From a virus: a DNA stretch of 24,482 bases. Below are positions 12,741 through 19,249 of this stretch, one piece after another. Each line of letters begins with the position of its first letter. Positions within the stretch are counted from its first letter, which is position 1. A program made the position numbers and the translations under genes. Location: positions 1 through 24,482 of IMG/VR virus record IMGVR_UViG_3300046492_000371; one strand, written 5' to 3'. The notes under the pieces are model-generated. The model was not told where the DNA came from, ran no database searches, and was given only the letters and a program-made list of their open reading frames with translations.

Positions 12741-13100
12741 ATGAAGACGCTCAATGGTATTACCTACGTCCAGCTTAAGACGCTCACGACTGCAGAACTC
12801 AATGCACTTTGCGCGGCGTATGCTGCAAGCCAAGTTTTCATAGCTATGGAGTCTAGTGGCTTTGCTGACGAAGGTGAGAGAGATTTTGCAGACAAGTTCA
12901 TGCAAATTTTCACTCGCCGTGCAGAAGAGATGTTCAACGAAAAAGTCACCGATAAGGTGTATTTGATGATGAAGATTCTGTACGATACAGAAGAAAAGTT
13001 CGACATGGCAGCTGAAATGGCAGCTGAGATGGGTAACATCGCAATGATGACTCAGAAGATGCTGAAGCAGGTTCATCAAGATGTTCTAGCGATGCGCTAA
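12741..13100 (+). CDS. Unknown 119-residue helical protein
   Basis: An all-helical protein with a methionine-rich C-terminal half (MAAEMAAEMGNIAMMTQKML) that could form a coiled coil. I recognise no family. AAGGAG lies about 8 nt before the ATG. It is a single-gene unit with its own promoter (12686) and terminator (13106). Confidence 0.65.
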   Translation: MKTLNGITYVQLKTLTTAELNALCAAYAASQVFIAMESSGFADEGERDFADKFMQIFTRRAEEMFNEKVTDKVYLMMKILYDTEEKFDMAAEMAAEMGNIAMMTQKMLKQVHQDVLAMR

Positions 13101-13105
13101 AGAAA

Positions 13106-13133
13106 AAGCCCAGCTAACAACTGGGCTTTTTTT
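13106..13133 (+). terminator. Rho-independent terminator
   Basis: AAGCCCAG / CTGGGCTT stem with a 7-nt loop and seven T. An A-run on the left makes it potentially bidirectional. Confidence 0.9.
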
Positions 13134-13148
13134 AGACTTTCAGAAATA

Positions 13149-13175
13149 AGAAAAGCCAGGATTTTACCCTGGCTT
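13149..13175 (-). terminator. Terminator of the capsid operon
   Basis: On the minus strand AAGCCAGG / CCTGGCTT with a 7-nt loop, then TTCTTATTTC. It lies 51 nt after the capsid stop and faces the plus-strand terminator at 13106. Confidence 0.8.
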
Positions 13176-13186
13176 GTCTTTAGATG

Positions 13187-13231
13187 GGATCACCTCCTCT
13201 CGGAAGTTCTAACCACGCTGAGTGATTAGAA
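13187..13231 (-). promoter_or_regulatory. Capsid stop-codon hairpin plus orphan Shine-Dalgarno
   Basis: On the minus strand TTCTAATCAC pairs with GTGGTTAGAA (10 bp, one U-G wobble that pairs only in this strand's RNA). The capsid stop codon TAA lies in the 5' arm. Eight bases later comes AGGAGGTGATCC (13187-13198), a 12-nt complement of the conserved 16S rRNA 3' end, with no usable start codon before the terminator. Confidence 0.5.
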
Positions 13232-14119
13232 GTTTAGAACAACTGCACCATTTACGTTACCGATACCAGCACCTACAGCTTCGTAAGTATGGAACTCGAT
13301 AATGTCTGCTTCGGTCTTCAGGAAGACTGTCGGAGCTTGAAGCTCATAGAACTGACCGAGGTAGTTCTGAGGAGCAAAAACGATTGCTTGGTTCGTCGGG
13401 AGGATGTTAGCCTTGTTCGTGGTGATGATCTTGTAACCGAAGAAGTTATCAAGAGTCGCTTCGCCTTGGAACAGTGCTGATGCTGCCGGTGAGCCTACGT
13501 CTGTTGCTGCAAAAGTCAGCAGGTCAGCGTACATTGATTGTGTCATAAGGATACAACCAACAGGTAGCTTGTTCAGAAGCATGAACTTGATACCAGCCAT
13601 CAGGTTAGCCTTTGTAAAGCCACCAGCGATGGTGTGAACGTTGCTGTTTGCTGTAGCAATAGCGTTGATGTTTTGATAGAAGTTTACGTCTTCTTGTTCT
13701 TGAATATCCTTAACGCTGTTTTCTTGAAGGATAGTACGAATGTCGGTACGGTATGTAGCGAGTTCGAACTTGCTCTTACGGAAGTCAGCTGATTGGATCT
13801 TCTGGAATGTAACTGGGTAACGTTGTGTCTTCCAGTAACGGATTTCCGGACGGCCAAGGAAAGGAGCAGTAGCAGCTACTGAATCAGGTTCCTTTTCAAC
13901 GATAACCGTTGGTTCTTCGGTCAGTTGGCGATCAAGCTCTGAAGCTGTGATTTGAACTGGCGTAAGAATCTTACGGGTAAAGCCGTCTTCACGAAGCTTC
14001 TGACGTACGAAAGCTGACATTGCAGCTGAAGCTTCTTTGGTGTGACCTTGGTCAATCTTGTCTAGGAAAGATTGATTCAGGAATTGTACGTTTACGGTTT
14101 CTGTGTTATATGCGCTCAT
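13226..14119 (-). CDS. Major capsid protein, HK97-fold candidate
   Basis: A 297-residue protein. It has the layout of an HK97-fold coat protein: a charged N-terminal arm (to about 50), an extended loop with beta strands (RYWKTQRYPVTFQKIQSADF), a long helix in QENSVKDIQEQEDVNFYQNI, and a C-terminal half of strands and helices (ANLMAGIKFMLLNKLPVGCI, GYKIITTNKANILPTNQ, TVFLKTEADIIEFHTYEAVG). The last segment, with its E-loop-to-domain return strand, is typical of coat proteins. It follows the scaffold and decoration candidates and ends at an operon terminator, as expected. AGGAAAATAAAA precedes the ATG. The call rests on pattern and gene order, not on a match to a named relative. Confidence 0.75.
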   Translation of the reverse strand: MSAYNTETVNVQFLNQSFLDKIDQGHTKEASAAMSAFVRQKLREDGFTRKILTPVQITASELDRQLTEEPTVIVEKEPDSVAATAPFLGRPEIRYWKTQRYPVTFQKIQSADFRKSKFELATYRTDIRTILQENSVKDIQEQEDVNFYQNINAIATANSNVHTIAGGFTKANLMAGIKFMLLNKLPVGCILMTQSMYADLLTFAATDVGSPAASALFQGEATLDNFFGYKIITTNKANILPTNQAIVFAPQNYLGQFYELQAPTVFLKTEADIIEFHTYEAVGAGIGNVNGAVVLNF

Positions 14120-14132
14120 TTTTATTTTCCTG

Positions 14133-14555
14133 TTACGCTACTTTGATTGTAATATGAGCAGTTTGCGTTGCACTTGCTGTAACAACGTCTAGCACAAAGC
14201 CGATAGTTGGATCAGTAGTACCGTTTGCGAGAGCAATTTGGCCGCTCTTAACAGTGATAGGTGAACCAGGAGCATATGCACCAGCGGCGTAGTTAGAGAT
14301 ACTTGCGAGGAAGTTACCCCAAAGAACAACTGCCTTACCTGAATATGCTGAAGAGCTGCTATCGCCGTTACCAACGATTACTAGGCCTACATTGTTTGAA
14401 GCTGTCGCGCCTGACTTGTTAACAGTGTTGTCGCTCTGCTTGGTAACCCAGTCACCATTTTGCAGAGTAGCAGCTGCTGTAATCGGCTCGACGCGTTCTA
14501 GAGAACCATCGTAGGGCCAGCCACGGATGATCTCTGCGTTACGTTCCATTAACAT
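14133..14555 (-). CDS. Capsid decoration protein candidate
   Basis: A 140-residue beta-rich protein with small-residue runs (GLVIVGNGDSSSSAYSGKA, YAPGSPITVKSGQIALANG), matching the style of head-decoration or stabilising proteins that sit on the capsid surface. It lies 13 nt upstream of the major capsid gene. The start at 14555 has AAGGAAATAAATATG, almost the same ribosome site as the tail sheath, which suggests strong translation. An in-frame ATG at 14549 is a weaker alternative. The late motif at 14642 and a leader hairpin precede it, so it heads the coat-protein transcript. Confidence 0.6.
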   Translation of the reverse strand: MLMERNAEIIRGWPYDGSLERVEPITAAATLQNGDWVTKQSDNTVNKSGATASNNVGLVIVGNGDSSSSAYSGKAVVLWGNFLASISNYAAGAYAPGSPITVKSGQIALANGTTDPTIGFVLDVVTASATQTAHITIKVA

Positions 14556-14589
14556 ATTTATTTCCTTGTATATGTTTCTATTTTTAAAG

Positions 14590-14620
14590 GAACCGAGTAA
14601 AGACTATATCTACTCGGCTC
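14590..14620 (-). other. Leader hairpin of the coat-protein transcript
   Basis: On the minus strand GAGCCGAGTA pairs with TACTCGGTTC (10 bp with one G-U wobble, 11-nt loop). It lies 21 nt downstream of the late promoter motif and 34 nt before the decoration start, in the same relative place as the sheath leader hairpin. Confidence 0.5.
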
Positions 14621-14641
14621 AAAATTCTTTCACAACATTTC

Positions 14642-14649
14642 TATTTTAA
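14642..14649 (-). promoter_or_regulatory. Late promoter motif TTAAAATA
   Basis: Exact motif on the minus strand in the 142-nt gap before the decoration and capsid genes. Gap contents besides this: the leader hairpin and the stop-codon hairpin at 14687. Confidence 0.6.
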
Positions 14650-14686
14650 TGTGGAAAAATAGTAGTGTGGGAAATCGATTATTTTT

Positions 14687-14703
14687 AGCTAAAAAATTTA
14701 GCT
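14687..14703 (-). other. Hairpin around the scaffold stop codon
   Basis: AGCTAAA / TTTAGCT with a 3-nt T loop on the minus strand. The stop TAA of the gene at 14698 lies in the 5' arm. The tail on this strand is A-rich, so it is not a classic terminator. Confidence 0.45.
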
Positions 14704-15297
14704 CAGCATGAATTCAAGAAGGGGATCAGTCTTAGGACGAGCAAAGCCTACGCCATTACCCATTCCCCACGGTTCATCCATTGCAGATGCAACCTTCTGA
14801 AGAACTTCAGGAGAGACTCGTTGGAGTTGTTCCAGATCTTCTTGTGTGAACTGAGCGGCAGAAGCCAGCTTAGTGATTTGCTCAGGCATCTCTACAGGCA
14901 CTTCTAGAGCCCTGTCGAGTGCGACTTGATGTTCGGTAGCCTGCTTCTCAATCTCAGCCTTCAGGCCTTCGATTTGGGCTTCTAGAGCATCAACGTATTC
15001 AGCTGTCTTGTGCAGAAGTTCAACCGTTGGATTTTCATCTACTTCAAGAACGAAGTTTGAAAGTTCAGCAACGTTAATGTTTGCTGCTTTAACAAGCTTT
15101 ACAGCTTCTTCATGATCAACGCCCTTCATAGCTAGAGCTGACGTAGCCTCTTTTTCCATGATATGTTGAGCTACTTGATAACGAGCATCTGCATCGCTAA
15201 AACCAGCTTGCTTAAGATGTTCGATAGCAACAGCTTCGGGAGTTGCAAGACGAACTGTTTCAGCGTGGTCTTTGAGGATTGTTGATAGTTTAGTCAT
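14698..15297 (-). CDS. Scaffold / core protein candidate
   Basis: A 199-residue acidic helical protein. Residues 20-75 hold two copies of a helical motif (AIEHLKQAGFSDADARYQVA; ALAMKGVDHEEAVKLVKAA) shared with other genes of this cluster. Residues 92-130 form a coiled coil (YVDALEAQIEGLKAEIEKQA). TKLASA (142-147) and LQKVAS (166-171) may be protease sites. Its place directly before the decoration and coat genes and its composition suit a capsid scaffold. This is inferred, with no family match. It overlaps the previous gene by 8 nt. Confidence 0.55.
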   Translation of the reverse strand: MTKLSTILKDHAETVRLATPEAVAIEHLKQAGFSDADARYQVAQHIMEKEATSALAMKGVDHEEAVKLVKAANINVAELSNFVLEVDENPTVELLHKTAEYVDALEAQIEGLKAEIEKQATEHQVALDRALEVPVEMPEQITKLASAAQFTQEDLEQLQRVSPEVLQKVASAMDEPWGMGNGVGFARPKTDPLLEFMLS

Positions 15298-15781
15298 TTT
15301 GTTTACGTCTTTTCTCGATTACGCTCTTAGCGTGGTTGTGTCTGAAGTTATCAGCGTAAGCTATTCCCGGAATCATGCCTGCCGTACCTCCGACAACACC
15401 GCCTACAGCCCTACCTGCATTTTGAGTCTTCTGTTTAATCATGTCATGGGCATACACTGCAAAGCCTTTAGCTTCACGCTCTGGAGTTCTACCACCTGCC
15501 ATAAGACTCTTATATGCCTCAGCACCAAATTTCTTTCCTTGCTTGGCTCCAATCTTGGCTCCGATTTTACCACCGAGAGTAGCTCCGCCATGATGCCCAA
15601 ACCCAGCACCTAAGCCTATTGCTCCGATACCCAGAAGAGTTTTTCCAAAGTTTTTAAGACTAGATCTGCCAGCAGTAGCGTATTCTACATCGTAGTTAGC
15701 TTTTTCTCTTCCATGTAAAGTCTTTCTATATTCTTTGCTTGGAAATATGGAAGCAACTTTCTCTAAGTACTTATTGGACAT
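15290..15781 (-). CDS. Tagged internal protein with glycine-zipper segments
   Basis: A 163-residue basic protein starting with the tag MSNKYLEKVAS. It has glycine-rich hydrophobic stretches (LLGIGAIGLGAGFGHHGGAT at about 49-68 and AVGGVVGGTAGMIPGIAYA at about 127-145) of the glycine-zipper type that can insert in membranes, separated by lysine-rich helices. The tag and small size suggest packaging in the head and possible ejection into the host envelope; that is inferred. It overlaps the neighbouring genes by 11 and 8 nt, so translation is probably coupled along 16196-14698. Confidence 0.6.
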   Translation of the reverse strand: MSNKYLEKVASIFPSKEYRKTLHGREKANYDVEYATAGRSSLKNFGKTLLGIGAIGLGAGFGHHGGATLGGKIGAKIGAKQGKKFGAEAYKSLMAGGRTPEREAKGFAVYAHDMIKQKTQNAGRAVGGVVGGTAGMIPGIAYADNFRHNHAKSVIEKRRKQND

Positions 15782-16196
15782 GTTTGTTAATCTGTTTATT
15801 TAGTTTAACACCAGCATAGTCTGCTGCTAAACCAGCTGCTCCACTTAACGCCATAATTTTAGCGTTGTGAAGTTTGGCACCTTGCCCGAATACCTTAGGC
15901 ATAGAGTTCATCAGCTTATGAGCACCAAAGCCTGTAGCTGTGCCCAAACCAGCGATTACGCCAGTGTTGACCAGCTCTTGTTTATGTGTTAAATCCTGCG
16001 CAGCTTTATACAACGCTCTGGTAAAGAGAGTCTTAGCTCCCCGTATCAGTTTTGAACCAGGTGCCGTAATAGGCGCTGGTTCTTTTACTTTCCCTAGGCT
16101 TACATCTTTCTTGACAATCATACCAGCCGATTTGATGCGACCTTGAGTGTCCATGTCAAAATTAAGACTAGCGATTTTTTCAAGATATTTGTTCAT
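15771..16196 (-). CDS. Tagged internal protein
   Basis: A 141-residue protein beginning MNKYLEKIAS. Its C-terminal half contains two hydrophobic alanine/glycine-rich segments (TGVIAGLGTATGFGAHKLM and AKIMALSGAAGLAADYAGVK); the whole protein is basic. No enzyme motif is visible. It starts 10 nt after the terminator at 16206 with AGG ahead of the ATG, and overlaps the next tagged gene by 11 nt. It is probably one of a set of head-packaged proteins; the function is unknown. Confidence 0.6.
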   Translation of the reverse strand: MNKYLEKIASLNFDMDTQGRIKSAGMIVKKDVSLGKVKEPAPITAPGSKLIRGAKTLFTRALYKAAQDLTHKQELVNTGVIAGLGTATGFGAHKLMNSMPKVFGQGAKLHNAKIMALSGAAGLAADYAGVKLNKQINKHVQ

Positions 16197-16205
16197 AGTT
16201 ACCTA

Positions 16206-16242
16206 ATAAAAAACCCCTCTACATCGAGGATACAGAGGGGTT
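16206..16242 (-). terminator. Rho-independent terminator
   Basis: On the minus strand AACCCCTCT / AGAGGGGTT with an inner ATC/GAT pairing, then six T. It follows the -1 frame extension that stops at 16266. Confidence 0.9.
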
Positions 16243-16265
16243 CTTACTTTATAAAATCAAGCTAG

Positions 16266-16817
16266 TTAGTCTGCTTTAGATTTATGTTTCTTGTCTGCTA
16301 GAGCACCTTTGATTGCCGAATATGCTTTTCCGCCAAGGTATCCACCGCCGACAGATCCTGCAACAAGTCCTGGAAGTCCAGCTGCATGAACACCTGCTAC
16401 TGCACCTGCAGTACCGGTTACGAATCCTGATAAGGTACCACCTACTTTATCACCTTTCTTGGATCCAGCATAACCACTTAGTGCACTAAGAAGAGCTTCT
16501 TTTTCTAACTCAGAAGCCTTCTTTTCTACTAGATCAACTGCATTTTCAAAATCCAGACCTGAGTCTACCAGAAGACTTACTGCAGCTTGTTTTTCTTGGT
16601 TTTTGTTCTTTTGTACTGCGGCGCCAACACCTAGACCTAAGACTCCTGCGCCAGTGGCCGCTGCTGCGACCCTAGCCTTATTCAGTGTGCGTGGAGCACC
16701 CATAACATTCTTGGGACCCCCACCTGAGCCTGGAATACGTGTGACTTTTTGAGCTAACGAAGTGCCTGGAACTTTACCCGCTAGTTGCAGGACACCCGCT
16801 TCTTTCGTTAGCCCAGC
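16266..16817 (-). CDS. -1 frame extension of the scaffold-like gene
   Basis: An open frame of 183 codons reached by a -1 shift at the A AAA AAG site of the gene at 16808-17671; the joined product would be 468 residues. The first 38 residues (AGLTKEAGVLQLAGKVPGTS...) have no ATG, GTG or TTG start with a ribosome site. The first ATG (16703) also has none, which argues against a separate gene. The frame then carries a third copy of the cluster's motif (AVSLLVDSGLDFENAVDLVE, 16515-16583) and ends in a glycine-zipper region (GGTLSGFVTGTAGAVAGVHA) and a basic tail. The same motif lies just before the shift in frame 0, which strongly supports the join. A terminator follows. Confidence 0.75.
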   Translation of the reverse strand, partial: AGLTKEAGVLQLAGKVPGTSLAQKVTRIPGSGGGPKNVMGAPRTLNKARVAAAATGAGVLGLGVGAAVQKNKNQEKQAAVSLLVDSGLDFENAVDLVEKKASELEKEALLSALSGYAGSKKGDKVGGTLSGFVTGTAGAVAGVHAAGLPGLVAGSVGGGYLGGKAYSAIKGALADKKHKSKAD

Positions 16818-16823
16818 TTTTTT
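16753..16823 (-). promoter_or_regulatory. Programmed -1 frameshift signal
   Basis: Slippery heptamer A AAA AAG at 16823-16817, in frame as GTA-AAA-AAG. It is identical to the E. coli dnaX site. Four bases later GCTAACGAA (16812-16804) pairs perfectly with TTCGTTAGC (16761-16753); a G-U and a G-C pair can extend it to 11 bp. The enclosed 42 nt form an inner 7-bp stem (GTG-CCTG / CAGGCAC). The zero-frame stop TAA lies within the first arm. Confidence 0.8.
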
Positions 16824-17671
16824 ACCAAGTTTACTGCGGTGTCAAAATCGAAGCCAGCTTCGATGAAGTGTGACAGTGCAGCTTGCTTAACTTGTGAAGC
16901 TTCTTCACGTTCGATTTCTTCAGCAGCTTCCTTGACCATGTTTACTGCATCGTCAAATTCAAAGCCTTGCTCAACGAGTGATGAAACTGCAGCAGCCTTT
17001 TCTTGACCAGCCGTTACCCAACCACCAGTTTGAACTTGGTTAGGAGCTTGTGCACCGATTTGTGCGCCTTCATCCTTAGCAATGCCAGGAGCAGGATTTT
17101 GATCAACTGGAGCAGCTCCACGAGCCATTGCGTCAGCAACGATTGCGTCGAAGATTTGGTTGATTGTACCACCATTACCCTTGCCGTCTGTGCCGGGTTG
17201 GTTCTGGATGATAGCATCTTGTTCAGCTACTTGAGCTGCAAGATCTTGTTGTGTCTTGTTCGGTACAGCATTACCAATACCGTTAACGGTATTTTGGTCA
17301 CCTACTGAAGCCAGCTTTTCAAGAAGAGCTTCGGCTAGTGCCTTGCCTGCGTCAGCAGCTTGTTTGTTCATAGTATCCTCTGGTTTAACTTGATCAAGTT
17401 TAATGGATGCAACTTTTTGCATTACTTCTTTTGCTAAGTCAGCGCCTTTAGCCGCAGCTTCTTTGACACGTTCATCAGCATCGTTCTTCTCTTTGGCGTC
17501 CTTGACTTCTTCCTTAGCTTCCTTTACATCTTTGTCAGCTTTGTCGATAGCCTTTTCTGCCTTATCTTCATCTTTCTTTTCTTCTTTCTCTGTATCTTCA
17601 CTAGCTACTTTATGGAGGCCAGCTTCTTTTTGCAGATCATTAAGAAGACCGTCTAGAGTGAAACTCATCAT
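16808..17671 (-). CDS. Charged scaffold-like protein with frameshift site
   Basis: A 287-residue zero-frame product. Residues 25-75 are almost entirely K, E, D and A (a charged coiled coil, as in phage core proteins). The middle is Q/N/G-rich. Residues 226-252 (AAAVSSLVEQGFEFDDAVNM) and 263-285 (AALSHFIEAGFDFDTAVNLV) are tandem copies of a helical motif. HKVAS (20-24), MQKVAS (85-89) and LEKLAS (117-122) may be maturation-protease sites. The frame ends VKKLG-stop right after A AAA AAG, so a fraction of ribosomes should continue into 16817-16266. Either ATG at 17671 or 17668 may start it, with AAAAAAGGAT upstream. A prohead core or scaffold role is inferred from composition and from its place next to the protease gene. 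Confidence 0.65.
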   Translation of the reverse strand: MMSFTLDGLLNDLQKEAGLHKVASEDTEKEEKKDEDKAEKAIDKADKDVKEAKEEVKDAKEKNDADERVKEAAAKGADLAKEVMQKVASIKLDQVKPEDTMNKQAADAGKALAEALLEKLASVGDQNTVNGIGNAVPNKTQQDLAAQVAEQDAIIQNQPGTDGKGNGGTINQIFDAIVADAMARGAAPVDQNPAPGIAKDEGAQIGAQAPNQVQTGGWVTAGQEKAAAVSSLVEQGFEFDDAVNMVKEAAEEIEREEASQVKQAALSHFIEAGFDFDTAVNLVKKLG

Positions 17672-17693
17672 GACTAATATCCTTTTTTAATAG

Positions 17694-17733
17694 GGCTACG
17701 TTGAATTGTAGCCTTTCGAAAATCTTAGGTCAA
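17694..17733 (-). promoter_or_regulatory. Possible sigma70 promoter and leader hairpin
   Basis: On the minus strand TTGACC (17733-17728), 17 nt, then TACAAT (17710-17705), a good sigma70 spacing. The -10 overlaps a hairpin GGCTAC / GTAGCC (17694-17713). It is in the 58-nt gap before the frameshift gene. It could be chance. Confidence 0.3.
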
Positions 17734-19244
17734 TTCTTTTTCTTCTGAACCAACTTAACCATCGCTGTTTTGGCGAGTTTGTAAGTCAGCTTATAGTCAG
17801 AAGCAGATTTAACTAAAACTATTTTAACACCATCTGAAGCCTTGTTCAATTCTTGCTCTTTCATTTTCCGCTCTATTGCTTGGGTAATGTACCACTTAGC
17901 AGCTAGAGCAGCTCCGCCGATAGCAGCAATGGCAGTAAGCATCTTCATCAAACTTGACTTATTCCCTTCTTCTGACTTGAGATTCTGTTCACGGAACTTT
18001 TCGTAAATCGTAGGTTCGATGTGAGGACCGTTGCCGACAAAGCCAACATTAGTACCCTGTACATAACCGTAAGTCGAAGCCTGTTTGTTCAGCGATACAC
18101 GTTCCTCAACATACTGTGGAAGATACGAGGCATCCTGCATATGAGGAAGCATAGCATGAACGATACCGATGTTGGGTTCTGTAATTTCACCGAAATCACG
18201 GTCGAATTCGGGAATAGCAGTAAGACCAACCTTATCAAAATATGCAGCAGCCATTGGGCCAATGCCGCGCCCTTCTTCACCCATCAATTTTCTAGCAATC
18301 AGTTCAGCGAGAAAACCAATCGAAGGGCTAATGCCAAGATGAGCAAAGGTACTAAAAGTCTCATTAAGCTTATAATTTCGAAGAACATCGATAACCGATC
18401 CTTGCGGATCACTAACTCGTGATACAAGATTATCAAGATTAGAATCGATAGATACAACATCGCCATCAATCTCCTTCGTTAATTCTGAAAGCTTTTTAAG
18501 AGTAGCACTCTTCTGTAACGGAAGGTCATTTAGACCAGCCATTAGCGCCTCATCCACTGAACCAATCACTTCGCTTTCAGATGCTACTTTCTGTAGAACT
18601 GCGCTAGTTACGTCTGCTGGACGAAATACAATAGAGATGTCGAAGAATCGCAATGGAGCCAAGTTAAGCGCCATTACCTTACGACCATCAGGGAAAACCT
18701 TACCCAACTGTTCGCTTAGATGCTCACAATACTCTTCACGGGTACGAGCTTTGTTACCACAAATTGAACAAACATCGAAAGGTGTACGGCAAGCCATTGA
18801 AGTCTTTGGCCAGTCACCGCTTTCGATACGATCAACGATGTCTGGAGCCTTGTCGTTCCAAAGCTCAGCGATAAGCTCAACGCGGTGCATTCTGTCGTTG
18901 TAGACAGAGTACACAACTTGACCAATAGCGATTTCGGGATTTTTGTTTACGTGGTTTCTGAAAATATGGGCAGGAGCAGTCTCAAAGGTATTGTGGTAAT
19001 CAATGAGGCTACTTTCTGGGAAGTAGTCAGCATTACGGTTTGCACCATAAAACTCTCCAGCACCCATAGCTAGAATGTGAAGATACGTCTTGCCCTGAAT
19101 GGGCGTTAGTTTAGAAGCGAATTCTTGAATGCGAGAATCCGTAGCCTGCTTAATAAGACTGCCTGTAAGATCTTTGGGATCGAGAATAGTTACCTGTGGT
19201 TCTTCACGGTAAAAAGAAGACGTATCGATTAGTTTAGTTAGCAT
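17730..19244 (-). CDS. Prohead maturation protease
   Basis: A 504-residue protein whose first 220 residues match the head maturation proteases of large phages (HK97/herpes-type serine protease fold): ANRNADYFPESSL at 68-80, the probable catalytic histidine H98 in FRNHVNKNPE, the probable serine S149 in TSMACR, and a closing strand in LRFFDISIVFRPADV. A likely zinc site follows the serine (C159-x2-C162, C173, H175). The rest is helical, with one membrane-like segment near 430-450 (AIAAIGGAALAAKWYI) and a lysine-rich tail, so it may also bind the core or membrane. LQKVAS at 217-222 ends the protease domain and could be a self-cleavage site. The ATG has no Shine-Dalgarno; a late motif lies 5 nt upstream. 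Confidence 0.75.
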   Translation of the reverse strand: MLTKLIDTSSFYREEPQVTILDPKDLTGSLIKQATDSRIQEFASKLTPIQGKTYLHILAMGAGEFYGANRNADYFPESSLIDYHNTFETAPAHIFRNHVNKNPEIAIGQVVYSVYNDRMHRVELIAELWNDKAPDIVDRIESGDWPKTSMACRTPFDVCSICGNKARTREEYCEHLSEQLGKVFPDGRKVMALNLAPLRFFDISIVFRPADVTSAVLQKVASESEVIGSVDEALMAGLNDLPLQKSATLKKLSELTKEIDGDVVSIDSNLDNLVSRVSDPQGSVIDVLRNYKLNETFSTFAHLGISPSIGFLAELIARKLMGEEGRGIGPMAAAYFDKVGLTAIPEFDRDFGEITEPNIGIVHAMLPHMQDASYLPQYVEERVSLNKQASTYGYVQGTNVGFVGNGPHIEPTIYEKFREQNLKSEEGNKSSLMKMLTAIAAIGGAALAAKWYITQAIERKMKEQELNKASDGVKIVLVKSASDYKLTYKLAKTAMVKLVQKKKN

Positions 19245-19249
19245 AGTTC

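Noticed and set aside
16266-16703. Independent gene starting at ATG 16703
   Set aside because: No ribosome site precedes it, and the frame is open upstream exactly to the A AAA AAG slip site; the shared repeat motif favours a frameshift extension.
17820-17827. TTAAAATA inside the 3' part of the protease gene
   Set aside because: Exact motif, but 149 nt from the next start and within coding sequence; it may be chance or an internal promoter, so it is not annotated.
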